A stretch of 64,000 nt of DNA from Rhodoferax sp. PAMC 29310 (lineage in GTDB: Bacteria > Pseudomonadota > Gammaproteobacteria > Burkholderiales > Burkholderiaceae_C). The notes under the pieces are model-generated. The model was not told where the DNA came from and made no database searches. It saw only the letters and a program-made list of their open reading frames with translations. Of the stretch, positions 51,571 to 61,519 are shown in pieces. The stretch covers positions 2,728,001 through 2,792,000 of the forward strand of contig NZ_CP072852.1 in assembly GCF_017948265.1 (NCBI RefSeq). Direction: 5' to 3'. A program made the position numbers and the translations under genes. Positions within the stretch are counted from its first letter, which is position 1. The number at the start of each line of letters is the position of its first letter.

Positions 51571-52719
51571 ATGGACTCCTCGCTTCGTCAACTGACCGAC
51601 CGCATCCTCGCCGCTGCCGCTGACGGCACACCGCTTCGCATTCGCGGCGGCGGCAGCAAAGACTTTTATGGTCAAACCCTGCAAGGGGACGTGCTGGACT
51701 TAAGGCCTCACACCGGCATCACCAGTTACGAACCCACCGAGCTGGTGGTGACCGTGCGCGCCGGCACGCCGCTGGTCCATCTGGAAGCCACCCTGGCCGA
51801 ACGCGGCCAGTGCCTGGCCTTCGAGCCGCCGCGCTTTGCCGGGGCCGACGCGTCCACTTGCGGCGGCATGGTGGCCGCAGGTTTGAGTGGCCCGGCGCGT
51901 GCCAGCGTGGGTTCAGTGCGCGACTTTGTGCTGGGCGTGAGCCTGATCAACGGCCGGGGCGAAGCCCTGACTTTTGGCGGCCAGGTCATGAAAAATGTCG
52001 CGGGCTACGACGTATCCCGCCTGATGGTGGGCGCTCTCGGCACGCTGGGCGTGCTCACCGAGATTTCGCTCAAAGTACTGCCCGTGGCCCCGGCGGAAGC
52101 CACTCTCATGTGCGCGGGGCTCAACCAACAACAGGCTTTGGACCTGCTCAACCGCTGGGGCGGCCAGCCCCTGCCCTTGAGCGCGAGCTGCTGGGTGCGG
52201 GACGACACGGCCACCCCCGTGCGCGACTTTTTGTTTGTGCGCCTGCGCGGCGCCATTGCCGCCGTGCAATCAGCCGGCCCGCGCCTGATTGCCGACATGC
52301 ACGCGTTGGGCGGCGAAGTCCGCGTGATGGACAACACCGAGGCGGGAGCCGACTGGACCGCCTGCCGCGACCAAACCCTGCCTTTCTTTACCCGGCCCGC
52401 GCCAGAGATGGGCTTGTGGCGCCTGTCGCTGCCGCAAACCGCGCCAGCCTTGCCGCTGCCCTACGCCCAGTTGGTGGAGTGGCACGGTGGCCAGCGCTGG
52501 CTGTGGGCACCCGAAAGCGCGGCCCCAGCGCTGCGTCAAGCGGCAGCCGAGGTGGGCGGAAGTGCTACGCTATTCATAGCTTCTTGTGGCGATAATTCCA
52601 AGGTTACACCCCGATTTGATGCATTAAAACCACCCTTGGACGGCATTCACCAGCGGCTCAAGGCCGAATTCGACCCCGCGGGCATTTTCAACCGCGCCCG
52701 CCTTTACCCCGACTTCTGA
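51571..52719 (+). CDS. glcE: Glycolate oxidase FAD-binding subunit GlcE
   Basis: The start is MDSSLRQLTDRILAAAADGT (51571). The 382-aa protein has the PCMH-type FAD domain: LRIRGGGSKDFYG, TYEPTELVVTVRAGTPL-like, CGGMVAAGLSGPARA, VMKNVAGYDVSRLMVGALGT. The C-terminal FDPAGIFNRARLYPDF is typical. Residues ~332-354 (ATLFIASCGDNSKVT and after) are encoded by repeat copy D and are unlike the usual sequence here, yet the frame is kept. GlcE with GlcD and GlcF oxidises glycolate; glcD is not adjacent. Confidence 0.92.
   Translation: MDSSLRQLTDRILAAAADGTPLRIRGGGSKDFYGQTLQGDVLDLRPHTGITSYEPTELVVTVRAGTPLVHLEATLAERGQCLAFEPPRFAGADASTCGGMVAAGLSGPARASVGSVRDFVLGVSLINGRGEALTFGGQVMKNVAGYDVSRLMVGALGTLGVLTEISLKVLPVAPAEATLMCAGLNQQQALDLLNRWGGQPLPLSASCWVRDDTATPVRDFLFVRLRGAIAAVQSAGPRLIADMHALGGEVRVMDNTEAGADWTACRDQTLPFFTRPAPEMGLWRLSLPQTAPALPLPYAQLVEWHGGQRWLWAPESAAPALRQAAAEVGGSATLFIASCGDNSKVTPRFDALKPPLDGIHQRLKAEFDPAGIFNRARLYPDF
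52564..52631 (+). repeat. Dispersed 68-nt repeat, copy D (inside glcE)
   Basis: GCTAC at 52564, ATAGC at 52576, TTCTTGTGG, 11 variable bases, AGGTTACACCC and CGATTTGATGCATTAAAAC. It aligns to the other copies without gaps and lies entirely within the glcE reading frame, near the C terminus. Confidence 0.72.
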
Positions 52720-52732
52720 ACGGCACGCCCCC

Positions 52733-53983
52733 ATGCAAACCAACCTGGCTCCTGAATACCAAGGCACGGCGGACGGCAACGCGGCCGAAGCCATTCTGCG
52801 CAAATGCGTGCACTGCGGTTTTTGCACCGCCACCTGCCCCACCTACCAGCTGCTCGGTGACGAGCTGGACGGCCCACGCGGCCGCATTTATCTGATGAAA
52901 CAGGTGCTGGAGGGCGCCACACCCACCCGCAAAACCCAGATGCACCTGGACCGCTGCCTGACCTGCCGCAACTGCGAGTCCACCTGCCCCTCTGGCGTGG
53001 ACTACGGTCACCTGGTGGACATTGGCCGCAAGCTGGTCGACGCCAAAGTGCCGCGCCCGCTGGGTGAGCGCGCCCTGCGCTGGGCGCTGAAGGAAGGTTT
53101 GCCCTCGCCCCTGTTTGCCCCCGCGATGGCCATGGGCCAGTTGGTGCGACCCTTGCTGCCCGCCTCACTAAAGGCCAAGGTGCCGGCCAAGCAAAACGCC
53201 GGCAAACTGCCCACCGGCGTGCATGGGCGCAAGGTACTGATGCTGGCTGGCTGCGTGCAACCCGCCATGATGCCCAACATCAACAGCGCCACCATGCGCG
53301 TATTCGACGCCGCGGGCATCCAAACTGTCATCGCCCCCAAAGCCGGTTGCTGTGGCGCGGTCAAATTTCACCTGAACGACCAGGACGGTGGCAAGGCGGA
53401 AATGCGGGCCAATATCGACGCCTGGTGGCCCCATGTGCAAGACCAGGACGGCCGCCCCGGCGTGGAAGGCATCATCATGAACGCCTCGGGCTGTGGCGTC
53501 ACCGTCAAGGAATACGGCCACATTTTGAAAGACGACCCGCTTTACGCCGGCAAGGCCGCCCGCGTCAGCGAGCTGACCCGCGACGTGAGCGAGTGGCTGC
53601 CCGAACTGGCCGCCGCCCTGAAAGACCGCGTCAAACCCACGGCTGCCCCCATCGCCTTTCACCCGCCCTGCACACTTCAGCACGGGCAACAACTGCGCGG
53701 CGGCGTCGAGCAGCACTTGGGCGACTTGGGCTTCACGGTCAAGGTCACCGGCTGTGAGGCGCACCTGTGCTGCGGCTCGGCAGGCACCTACTCGGTACTC
53801 AACCCCAAGCTGTCCTACGAGTTGCGCGACCGAAAACTCGGCCATCTGGCCACCACCTTTGGCGACGCCAAGCCAGCGGTCATTGCCTCCGCCAACATCG
53901 GTTGCATCACCCATTTGCAAAGCGGCACCGCCACGCCGGTGCGCCACTGGATCGAGATTCTCGACGACTCACTGCAATATTGA
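52733..53983 (+). CDS. glcF: Glycolate oxidase iron-sulfur subunit GlcF
   Basis: The 416-aa protein has two 4Fe-4S motifs, CVHCGFCTATCP (Cys25-35) and CLTCRNCESTCP (Cys75-85), and two CCG-type domains (LAGCVQPAMMPNINSATMRV; CEAHLCCGSAGTYS). It passes electrons from glycolate oxidation to the respiratory chain. It follows glcE after 13 bases. Its last codons and TGA fall within repeat copy B. Confidence 0.95.
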   Translation: MQTNLAPEYQGTADGNAAEAILRKCVHCGFCTATCPTYQLLGDELDGPRGRIYLMKQVLEGATPTRKTQMHLDRCLTCRNCESTCPSGVDYGHLVDIGRKLVDAKVPRPLGERALRWALKEGLPSPLFAPAMAMGQLVRPLLPASLKAKVPAKQNAGKLPTGVHGRKVLMLAGCVQPAMMPNINSATMRVFDAAGIQTVIAPKAGCCGAVKFHLNDQDGGKAEMRANIDAWWPHVQDQDGRPGVEGIIMNASGCGVTVKEYGHILKDDPLYAGKAARVSELTRDVSEWLPELAAALKDRVKPTAAPIAFHPPCTLQHGQQLRGGVEQHLGDLGFTVKVTGCEAHLCCGSAGTYSVLNPKLSYELRDRKLGHLATTFGDAKPAVIASANIGCITHLQSGTATPVRHWIEILDDSLQY

Positions 53984-54038
53984 TAGCTGCTTGCGCATAA
54001 TCAGCGAGGGCAAAGAGCATATTTCATTCACAAGTTAC
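53971..54038 (+). repeat. Dispersed 68-nt repeat, copy B (overlaps glcF stop)
   Basis: ATAGC at 53983, TGCTTGCGC, 11 variable bases, GGGCAAAGAGC and ATATTTCATTCACAAG. The 5' arm is degenerate. It spans the glcF stop codon and most of the gap to the DAHP synthase gene. Confidence 0.7.
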
Positions 54039-54053
54039 TTAACCGCTGCTGCC

Positions 54054-55112
<1,059 letters not shown>

Positions 55113-55156
55113 CAAAGCGCAAGCCAGGCGCGTTTGAAAGACCGATACTGAGTCTT

Positions 55157-56044
55157 ATGCGCAGCCTCTTTTCCACTGTTTTGCTGGTAACTGCTTGTGC
55201 GGCCCTGCCCGCGATGGCAGCCTCTGAGGACGAGGCGGCTGGCGAGGCCTTGCGCCAGCAGGCTATTGCGCTAGAGCATGGTGAAGGCGTGCCGCGCGAC
55301 TTGGACCAAGCCGCGAAGATCTACTGCCAAAGCGCATTTCTGGGCGACGCCGTGGCCCAGTACAACTTGGGCTGGATGTACGCCAACGGCCGCGGGGTTC
55401 CCCGGCAAGACGGCATGGCCGCCTACTTCTTCCATGCCGCCGCCGAGCAAGGCTTGGACGGCGCGAAAACCATGCTCCAAGCCGTGGGCAACACTCCGAC
55501 CGAAACCCCCGAGTGCATGCGAGAGACCGCACCACAGCCCGTGATTGAGGCCGCCGCGCCGCCTATGCCCAAGGTGGACTACGCCCTGATTGCCCCGCGA
55601 AAAATCATGGACCTGGTCATGAAGCTGGCGCCGCAGTTCAAAATCGAGCCCCAACTGGCGCTGGCCATCATTGCCGCGGAATCCAACTTTGACGTGCAAG
55701 CGCTATCGCCCAAAAACGCCCAGGGCCTGATGCAGCTCATTCCCGACACCAGCGCGCGCTTCAACGTGAAAAACCCCTACGACCCCGCGCAAAACATTCG
55801 CGGCGGCCTCACCTACCTGCGCTGGTTGCTGGCTTATTTTGAAGGTGACGTGTCTTTGGTCGCCGCCGCCTACAACTCCGGCGAAGGCACCGTGGAGCGC
55901 TACAAGGGTGTGCCACCGTACAAAGAAACCCGTAACTACGTGAAACGCATCATCCGATCCGTGGGCATGCTGGCCCACCCGTTCGAGCGCAAGTTTGCCG
56001 AACCATCACCGGCACTGGCACTGATTCGCACCTCCAGTCAGTAG
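55157..56044 (+). CDS. Lytic transglycosylase with Sel1-like repeats
   Basis: The 295-aa protein has a signal peptide (MRSLFSTVLLVTACAALPAM, cleavage after AMAA), two Sel1/TPR-like repeats (~30-110, AAKIYCQSAFLGDAVAQYNL; GMAAYFFHAAAEQGLDGAKT) and a C-terminal soluble lytic transglycosylase domain with the catalytic ES in AIIAAESNFDVQALS, then GLMQLIPDTSARFNV and AAYNSGEGTVERY. It cleaves peptidoglycan glycan strands in the periplasm. Confidence 0.93.
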   Translation: MRSLFSTVLLVTACAALPAMAASEDEAAGEALRQQAIALEHGEGVPRDLDQAAKIYCQSAFLGDAVAQYNLGWMYANGRGVPRQDGMAAYFFHAAAEQGLDGAKTMLQAVGNTPTETPECMRETAPQPVIEAAAPPMPKVDYALIAPRKIMDLVMKLAPQFKIEPQLALAIIAAESNFDVQALSPKNAQGLMQLIPDTSARFNVKNPYDPAQNIRGGLTYLRWLLAYFEGDVSLVAAAYNSGEGTVERYKGVPPYKETRNYVKRIIRSVGMLAHPFERKFAEPSPALALIRTSSQ

Positions 56045-56216
56045 CAAGTTAAACGTCACGGCGTGCCACGGAAGCGGGAGGCGTTGGTCGGCAATGTGGC
56101 GTCGACTTCAAGAGTTGTTCTGGCCCATCTCGACCAAGAGCGCACATGATGTCCGCACCGTGCTGGCGGCCAGACGTGTTAATGACCTGCAAACAAGCTG
56201 GCAATGCGTCCCCCAT

Positions 56217-57290
56217 TCAGACCAGTTCGGCAATAGCCTTGCCCATCTCGGTGGTTGACGCGCTGCCGCCGAGGTCGCGCGTGCGCGGGCCGCTCGACAG
56301 CACCGTTTCGATCGCCTTGACGATCGCGTTGTGCGCCTCACGATGGCCCAGGAAGTCGAGCATCAGCGCGCCGGACCAGATCATCGCGACCGGATTGGCG
56401 ATGTTCTGACCATAGATGTCAGGCGCCGAGCCGTGCACTGGCTCGAACAGCGACGGAAAGTTACGCTCCGGATTCAGGTTCGCCGACGGCGCCAGGCCGA
56501 TCGTGCCGGTACAGGCCGGGCCGAGGTCGGACAGGATGTCGCCGAACAGGTTGCTCGCAACCACCACGTCAAACCGATTCGGCTGCAGCACAAAGCGGGC
56601 GCAGAGGATGTCGATGTGCTGCTTGTCGACCGTGACCTCGGGGTAGCCCGTGCCAACGGCGTCGGCACGACCATCCCACCAAGGCATGCTGATCGCAATG
56701 CCGTTGCTCTTGATCGCAACCGTCAGGTGCTTGCGGGCCCGGCTATTTGCGAGCTCGAACGCGTACTTCAGCACCCGGTCCGTGCCGAAGCGCGAAAACA
56801 CGGACTCCTGGATCACGATCTCGCGGTCGGTTCCGGCGTACATCATGCCGCCGAGGTTGGTGTATTCGCCCTCGGTGTTCTCCCGCACGATGAGGAAGTC
56901 GATGTCCCCAGCCTTGCGCCCGGCCAGCGGGCACGGCACACCATCGAACAGCCGCACCGGACGCAGGTTGATGTACTGGTCGAACTCACGGCGGAATTTC
57001 AGCAGAGAACCCCACAGCGAAACGTGATCGGGCACCGTGGCCGGCCAGCCGACTGCCCCGAAATAGACCGCGTCGTGGCCCTGGAGTTGATCTTTCCAAT
57101 CGACGGGCATCATCGCGCCGGTCTTGGCGTAGTAGTCGCAGCTTGCCCACTCGATGGGCGTGAGCTCTAGCTCGAAGCCAAAACGCCTTGACGCCGCATC
57201 AAGGACGCGCAGGCCCTCAGGCATGACTTCTTTGCCGATGCCGTCGCCTGGGATCGCTGCGATCTTGAGTACTTTGGTGCCACTTTTCAT
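56217..57290 (-). CDS. Tartrate dehydrogenase / D-malate decarboxylase family enzyme
   Basis: The 357-aa enzyme belongs to the isopropylmalate/isocitrate dehydrogenase fold: KIAAIPGDGIGKEVMPEGLR, DFLIVRENTEGEYTNLGG, VVASNLFGDILSDLGPACTG and EPVHGSAPDIYGQNIANPVA. The sequence fits tartrate dehydrogenase/decarboxylases (TtuC) or D-malate dehydrogenases (DmlA) rather than LeuB. A LysR gene is divergent 102 bases away and is probably its regulator. Confidence 0.9.
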   Translation of the reverse strand: MKSGTKVLKIAAIPGDGIGKEVMPEGLRVLDAASRRFGFELELTPIEWASCDYYAKTGAMMPVDWKDQLQGHDAVYFGAVGWPATVPDHVSLWGSLLKFRREFDQYINLRPVRLFDGVPCPLAGRKAGDIDFLIVRENTEGEYTNLGGMMYAGTDREIVIQESVFSRFGTDRVLKYAFELANSRARKHLTVAIKSNGIAISMPWWDGRADAVGTGYPEVTVDKQHIDILCARFVLQPNRFDVVVASNLFGDILSDLGPACTGTIGLAPSANLNPERNFPSLFEPVHGSAPDIYGQNIANPVAMIWSGALMLDFLGHREAHNAIVKAIETVLSSGPRTRDLGGSASTTEMGKAIAELV

Positions 57291-57392
57291 GATGATCTCC
57301 GGTTTGGTGTGTAGAAATTCTAAAAAGCCGATGGCACATCTTTGAAGGGTAAGGTGGAACCGGTCTCAACCAAAGGTTGGCGATCCACCTTC

Positions 57393-58310
57393 ATGAGCAA
57401 CACGATCCAACCATCTGAAATCAGTTTCTTTGCCGCTGTAGCGTCCAGCGCAAGCCTAAGCGCTGGCGCTCGGGAGCTCGGCATCACGACGTCAGCGGTG
57501 AGCAAACGACTACTCCAAATGGCGGCTAGGCTCGGGTTCTCGCTGTTGAATCGAACCACCAGGCGCATGAGCTTGACGCCGGAGGGAGAGGTGTTGTTTG
57601 ACAAAGCAAGAAGGATCCTGGCCGACATCGACGACCTGAACCAGCTCATGGCCCACGACAAAGATGCCCCCAAAGGACTGCTGCGCGTCAACGCAACCCT
57701 TGGGTTTGGAAGAATGCATGTCGCCCCCATCATCGCTCGCTTCTCGGAAAAGTATTCCGAAGTGCACGTTCAACTGCAGCTTTCAGCGCACCCACCGCCT
57801 CTCACAGACGATAGTTTTGACGTCTGTGTTCGTTTCGGCGAGCCACCGGATGCCCGTGTGTTGGCACGCTACCTCGCCTCGAACCGGCGCTTGATATGCG
57901 CCTCTCCCAAGTACATTGCCGGGCACGATCAACCCACACGGCCCCACGAGTTGGTTCGACACAATTGCATTGTGATCCGGCAGGGCGAAGAATCTTATGG
58001 CGTGTGGCGCCTCTCCTCGGGCGCCGGGGAAAAGAAACGTGTTGAGATGGTCAAGGTGCGCGGCAATCTATCGACCAACGACGGCGAGATCGCAGTCAAC
58101 TGGGCGCTCGGTGGACTTGGTGTTCTCATGCGAGCTGAATTCGACATCCGGCGCTACTTGGCCAGTGGCCGCCTGGTCCAGGTTCTGCCGCAGTACGACA
58201 CGCCCGGCGCCGACATCTATGCGGTTTATCCCCAGCGCCACCAACTCTCGACACGCGTGCAGGTGTTTGTAGAATTCGCGGCGGCAGCGCTAAAAGCTGA
58301 TCGGGTGTAG
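57393..58310 (+). CDS. LysR-family transcriptional regulator (neighbour of tartrate/malate dehydrogenase)
   Basis: The start is MSNTIQPSEISFFAAVASSA (57393); an earlier in-frame ATG at 57342 would put the start inside a hairpin. The 305-aa protein has an N-terminal winged helix (LSAGARELGITTSAVSKRLL) and the substrate-binding domain. Its divergent pairing with the dehydrogenase gene suggests it controls it in response to tartrate or malate. A 57351-57391 leader hairpin (AAGGTGGA/TCCACCTT) precedes the start. Confidence 0.88.
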   Translation: MSNTIQPSEISFFAAVASSASLSAGARELGITTSAVSKRLLQMAARLGFSLLNRTTRRMSLTPEGEVLFDKARRILADIDDLNQLMAHDKDAPKGLLRVNATLGFGRMHVAPIIARFSEKYSEVHVQLQLSAHPPPLTDDSFDVCVRFGEPPDARVLARYLASNRRLICASPKYIAGHDQPTRPHELVRHNCIVIRQGEESYGVWRLSSGAGEKKRVEMVKVRGNLSTNDGEIAVNWALGGLGVLMRAEFDIRRYLASGRLVQVLPQYDTPGADIYAVYPQRHQLSTRVQVFVEFAAAALKADRV

Positions 58311-58442
58311 GCAAACCAAGCGCGCACTGCCGGGGAAAGGTTCCGTACTGACACCGCATGACGGAAGTTCGTTGCAGACACATTGCCGTCGAATGGCATT
58401 GGCATCCCCTGCTCTCAAGCAGTCACATAGCAGCGCACATCC

Positions 58443-58553
58443 ATGTTGAAAAGGAAACGGGAAATGTCACAAGACCGAGCAACGGCGCATCACCCCGTCC
58501 AGTCTTCGCGCGCATCACGCGGATTTCCCCGTCACTCATCATTTTGCAAATAG
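58443..58553 (+). other. Short frame of 36 codons, possible truncated gene
   Basis: ATG 58443 (or ATG 58464, preceded by AAGGAAACGGGA) encodes a hydrophilic product (MSQDRATAHHPVQSSRASRG) that stops at TAG 58551, within the convergent VOC gene's end. It could be the beginning of a deleted gene, such as a transporter served by the LysR gene, but there is no strong evidence. The rest of 58311-58538 shows no recognised signal. Confidence 0.25.
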
Positions 58554-58973
58554 GGAATCCATGTTGGCAAAAGCCTTAAATTCAATTGCGTTGCCCGATG
58601 GGTCCAGGAAAAACATTGTTGCCTGCTCTCCAACCTCGCCTTTGAACCGAACGTAGGGCTCAATGACGAATTTCGTGCCAACGGCTACCAGCTTTGCGGC
58701 CATCTCTTGCCACTGCGCCATGGACAAAATCACCCCGAAGTGGCGAACCGGCACGTCGTGACCATCAACTGGACTCGCTTCCTTATGGCCACATTCGTTG
58801 GGAGCCAAATGGGCGACGATTTGGTGACCGTAAAAGTTGAAATCAACCCAGTCAGGGCTGCTTCGACCTTCCGAGCATCCCAACACCTCACCGTAGAACT
58901 TGCGCGCCACTGCAATGTCGTGCACAGGAAAAGCGAGATGAAATGGAGGCATGGCAGATTGAACAGTGCTCAT
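58539..58973 (-). CDS. VOC-family (glyoxalase/dioxygenase-like) protein
   Basis: The 144-aa protein has two beta-alpha-beta-beta-beta units: [20 protein letters not shown] with metal-ligand His12 near the start, [12 protein letters not shown], and [18 protein letters not shown], ending [18 protein letters not shown] with the metal-ligand Glu. The fold occurs in glyoxalase I, extradiol dioxygenases and resistance proteins; the reaction here is unknown. It is divergent from a second LysR gene across a palindromic operator. Confidence 0.87.
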   Translation of the reverse strand: MSTVQSAMPPFHLAFPVHDIAVARKFYGEVLGCSEGRSSPDWVDFNFYGHQIVAHLAPNECGHKEASPVDGHDVPVRHFGVILSMAQWQEMAAKLVAVGTKFVIEPYVRFKGEVGEQATMFFLDPSGNAIEFKAFANMDSLFAK

Positions 58974-59050
58974 TAAGTATCCCTAAAAGTCGTCAAAATG
59001 ATTTGGATTGGATCCACTTTACGACTTGCGAAGTATTCTTAAAAGCGATA

Positions 59051-59075
59051 TATATTTGACCTAAGACCAAATATA
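59051..59075. promoter_or_regulatory. Palindromic LysR-type operator
   Basis: Perfect 8-bp arms TATATTTG and CAAATATA separated by nine bases, with the T-N11-A core of LysR operators, between the divergent VOC and LysR genes. It lies 16 bases from the LysR start. Confidence 0.72.
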
Positions 59076-59090
59076 AATGCTGCTCAAACA

Positions 59091-59975
59091 ATGATTACAG
59101 AACTTCGCACGCTAATTGCCGTCAGCCAGCTGGGGACTTTTGCTGCGGCAGGCGACCGCATTGGGCTAACCCAGTCCGCGGTGAGCAGCCAGATCAAACG
59201 CTTGGAAGAGTCGCTTGGCTTTCCGCTATTTGACAGAACTGCACGCTCGGCAACACTGAATGCGGCGGGTAGCACCATTCTGTCTAAGGCGGAGGAAATA
59301 GTTCGGCTTTTCAACGAACTTGCTGATCTTCCAAATGAATTGACAGACCACGGTTTGTTGCGAATCGGTGCCATTTCGTCTGTGCAATCAACTTTGCTCA
59401 CGAGAGCATTGCGTGCACTCCGAAAAAGTCACCCGACGCTACCGATAAAAGTCATACCGGGTGTTTCGATGCAGTTGATGAACCAGCTTGATGCCGGAGA
59501 AATCGACTTGGCAATCATGATTCGTCCACCCTTTGGTCTGCTGCCAGAGTTGAAGTGGCATCCACTGATAAGGGAACCATTCGTGTTTATCGCGCCCGCG
59601 ACCACGACCACAAACGATTGGTCTGACCTGATTCAATCGGCCCCTTTTCTGCGCTATGAGCGGACCTCATTTGGTGGCCGGCAGGTAGAGCGATTTCTTC
59701 AGTCGAAGCACTTGGCTGTGCACGACTCAGTAGAGCTTGACGATATTCAGGGGATTGTTCGCATGGTGGCAAGCGGTCTTGGTGTCGCTCTAATCCCTAT
59801 GGCTGAAACCTATTTACCTTTACCCAAAGAGGTCCGGGCTATATCGCTTGAAGAGCATACTTTTTATCGTGAAATCGGCATTCTTCAACGCGCCCAAAAA
59901 GCAAGTCTGCATTCAGTCTTGCATTTGTGCAACTGCCTTCGAGACGCATCGACATTTGACTCCAGCAGCCTTTAG
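59091..59975 (+). CDS. LysR-family transcriptional regulator (neighbour of VOC gene)
   Basis: The 294-aa protein has the helix-turn-helix at ~5-65 (LGTFAAAGDRIGLTQSAVSS) and effector domain (LRIGAISSVQSTLLTRALRA; SGLGVALIPMAETYLPLPKE). It is similar in layout to NAC/CBL-type regulators. It presumably binds the 59051-59075 palindrome and controls the VOC gene and itself. Confidence 0.9.
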   Translation: MITELRTLIAVSQLGTFAAAGDRIGLTQSAVSSQIKRLEESLGFPLFDRTARSATLNAAGSTILSKAEEIVRLFNELADLPNELTDHGLLRIGAISSVQSTLLTRALRALRKSHPTLPIKVIPGVSMQLMNQLDAGEIDLAIMIRPPFGLLPELKWHPLIREPFVFIAPATTTTNDWSDLIQSAPFLRYERTSFGGRQVERFLQSKHLAVHDSVELDDIQGIVRMVASGLGVALIPMAETYLPLPKEVRAISLEEHTFYREIGILQRAQKASLHSVLHLCNCLRDASTFDSSSL

Positions 59976-60077
59976 GCGCTCTCTTTTTATCGCCGATTTG
60001 GCCGATCCATCCAAAAATCTTCGCGGCGATGCGGTAGTGCCTCGCGACTGATGCCTGTCGTTACTGACTGACCGAAA

Positions 60078-60306
60078 ACGCCGCCAAACGGCTGAAGGCC
60101 GTAGCCGTCCTAAGGCCGCCAGCGCCGCCTCAATGTCCTCGCTCATGCTCTCGGGCGTGTCCGTGGGGGCATAGCGTTTGAGGACGGCGCCAAACTGGTT
60201 GCAGGGAAAGCCCAGCACGACCAAGCCTTTTTTCCCATAGGTTTTTGCAGCTCTTCCAGCCCGGCAAACTGCGGGGTGAAGCCGCAGGCGCTGGCGGTGA
60301 CCTGAT
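60078..60306 (-). pseudogene. Decayed glutathione peroxidase copy with internal deletion
   Basis: On the minus strand [19 protein letters not shown], then a one-base frameshift, [17 protein letters not shown], joined directly to [20 protein letters not shown] and ALAALGRL. Compared with the intact gene at 61520-62005 about 200 bases are missing between FGA and VLKRY, the first ~33 residues are absent and the stop is mutated (TGA to TTA). The similarity also continues into the 3' flank, so it looks like a duplicated segment that decayed. Confidence 0.85.
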
Positions 60307-60427
60307 CAACTGAGGATGCCTTAGCAGTTGATGTGCCCATGCACGGGGTCCTTGAGTTTCTTCGCAGCCCTGAAATAGGAGCGGTGTGCGCCACGCCGAT
60401 CGGCTCCGTCAAGCGGCAATCTGCAAC

Positions 60428-60460
60428 AAAAAAAAGCCGACCCAGAAGGTTCGGCTTTTT
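60428..60460 (-). terminator. Intrinsic terminator after the DsrE-like gene
   Basis: AAAAAGCCGA and TCGGCTTTTT arms with a ten-base loop; on the minus strand the hairpin ends in eight T residues. It lies 24 bases past the DsrE-like stop. Confidence 0.85.
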
Positions 60461-60483
60461 GACTCCAAGTGGGTCGTCTGCGC

Positions 60484-60942
60484 TCAAGGCTTCAGGTAGG
60501 CATAGCCTTCTTTGGACTGCAAGCGCCCGATCTCGGCCACGCCTGAAGGCACGATCGACGCCTCAGCGATGACCTTGGAGGCATCGATTTTCCGACTGAC
60601 CAAGGTATTGTTGCAGACCCGGAAATCGACTCCTTTGTCTTTCAGCCTTTGCACGATGGGTTCGTAGGGGTTGCCGTTCTTGTCTTTGGCATCGGCGAGT
60701 AGAAAATCAATGCCTTGGCTGTGGGTCACCACCACGATCTTGACTTTGGGGCTGGCATCGATGTGGTTGCCGACATTGCGCATCGCTGCAATGGCGTTGG
60801 CGCTGTCATTAATGTGATAGACCACCTTTTCTTCTGCGTCGGCAGACGCGACCGCCGGCGCAGCGAGGACCACTGGGCTCAAGGTGGCGGTGGCCAAGGT
60901 CAAGGCAGCCAGGATTGGGGCGAGTTGGCGACGGTTCATCAT
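60484..60942 (-). CDS. Exported DsrE/DsrF-like protein
   Basis: The start is MMNRRQLAPILAALTLATAT (60942), preceded by AAGGAG. The 152-aa product has a signal peptide ending VASA, then VVYHINDSANAIAAMRNVGN, KIVVVTHSQGIDFLLADAKD and DFRVCNNTLVSRKIDASKVI. These fit DsrE/DsrF-like proteins, with one conserved cysteine. Periplasmic forms are of unknown role, possibly in sulfur transfer. Confidence 0.85.
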   Translation of the reverse strand: MMNRRQLAPILAALTLATATLSPVVLAAPAVASADAEEKVVYHINDSANAIAAMRNVGNHIDASPKVKIVVVTHSQGIDFLLADAKDKNGNPYEPIVQRLKDKGVDFRVCNNTLVSRKIDASKVIAEASIVPSGVAEIGRLQSKEGYAYLKP

Positions 60943-61519
60943 GAGTAGCTCCTTGGGTGGATATTGACTTCGGTAAAGGCCAAAAGTAGGCCATAGGGAA
61001 CCGGGCAGGTGGTTCGCTTTGCCTTGACTGTAAGCGCGCTCACCTTCAAGAATAAAGCAACGCAAGGATATCTCGCGAGCGTCCCCAGCGGCTATGAGTG
61101 TTTTCACCCATAGGAGTGCTCCTCAACCTCAAAAGAGAATGAATGGGGAACGCTCGGCCACCAGGGCCGGACGGCCGCATGGTTGTGTTGCGTGGGGTCT
61201 TCCCGGTGGACTTGGATCCCGGCGCCGAGCTGGCCCACGTGTTCGTGGACGGTGCGCCGAACAGCTCCAGCGGCCGAGTAGTGCTGTGACCTTCGCTGAG
61301 GGCTGTGCCCTACAGCATCACAGTACCCGCATAGGCGCGCGCCATGCAGAGGTTGGCCCGTCGGGGCTTGGGTTAACTCAGCTACGCTCCATGCTGATCA
61401 CCCGGTAGTTAACGTTCAGGCTGAGAGTGGCGATGAACCAGTGGCCCAGACCAGTCCGAGGGGAATCCATCGCGTGGGACTGCTCCCGCCCTCAAAGCGG
61501 CTGATAGAAGTAGCCGTCC
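60943..61519. other. 577-bp intergenic region without a confirmed gene
   Basis: Only short frames occur. A plus-strand frame around 61180-61290 (MVVLRGVFPVDLDPGAELAH) stops after 37 residues and could be a remnant, but I do not recognise it. GTTAAC occurs at 61372 and 61409. Bases 61500-61530 match the 3' flank of the decayed peroxidase at 60083-60115. Nothing else is supported. Confidence 0.5.

Noticed and set aside
53754..54053. Upstream 100-codon extension of the DAHP synthase frame
   Set aside because: It runs through glcF in another frame and is absent from the family; the MTFPTALEN start fits.
56045..56216. Possible gene remnant between the lytic transglycosylase and the dehydrogenase
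   Set aside because: Short frames only; residues such as GADIMCALGRDGPEQLL did not match a family I recognise.
61372..61415. Two GTTAAC sequences resembling integron attC cores
   Set aside because: The core does not fit GTTRRRY, and no paired stem of attC size is present.
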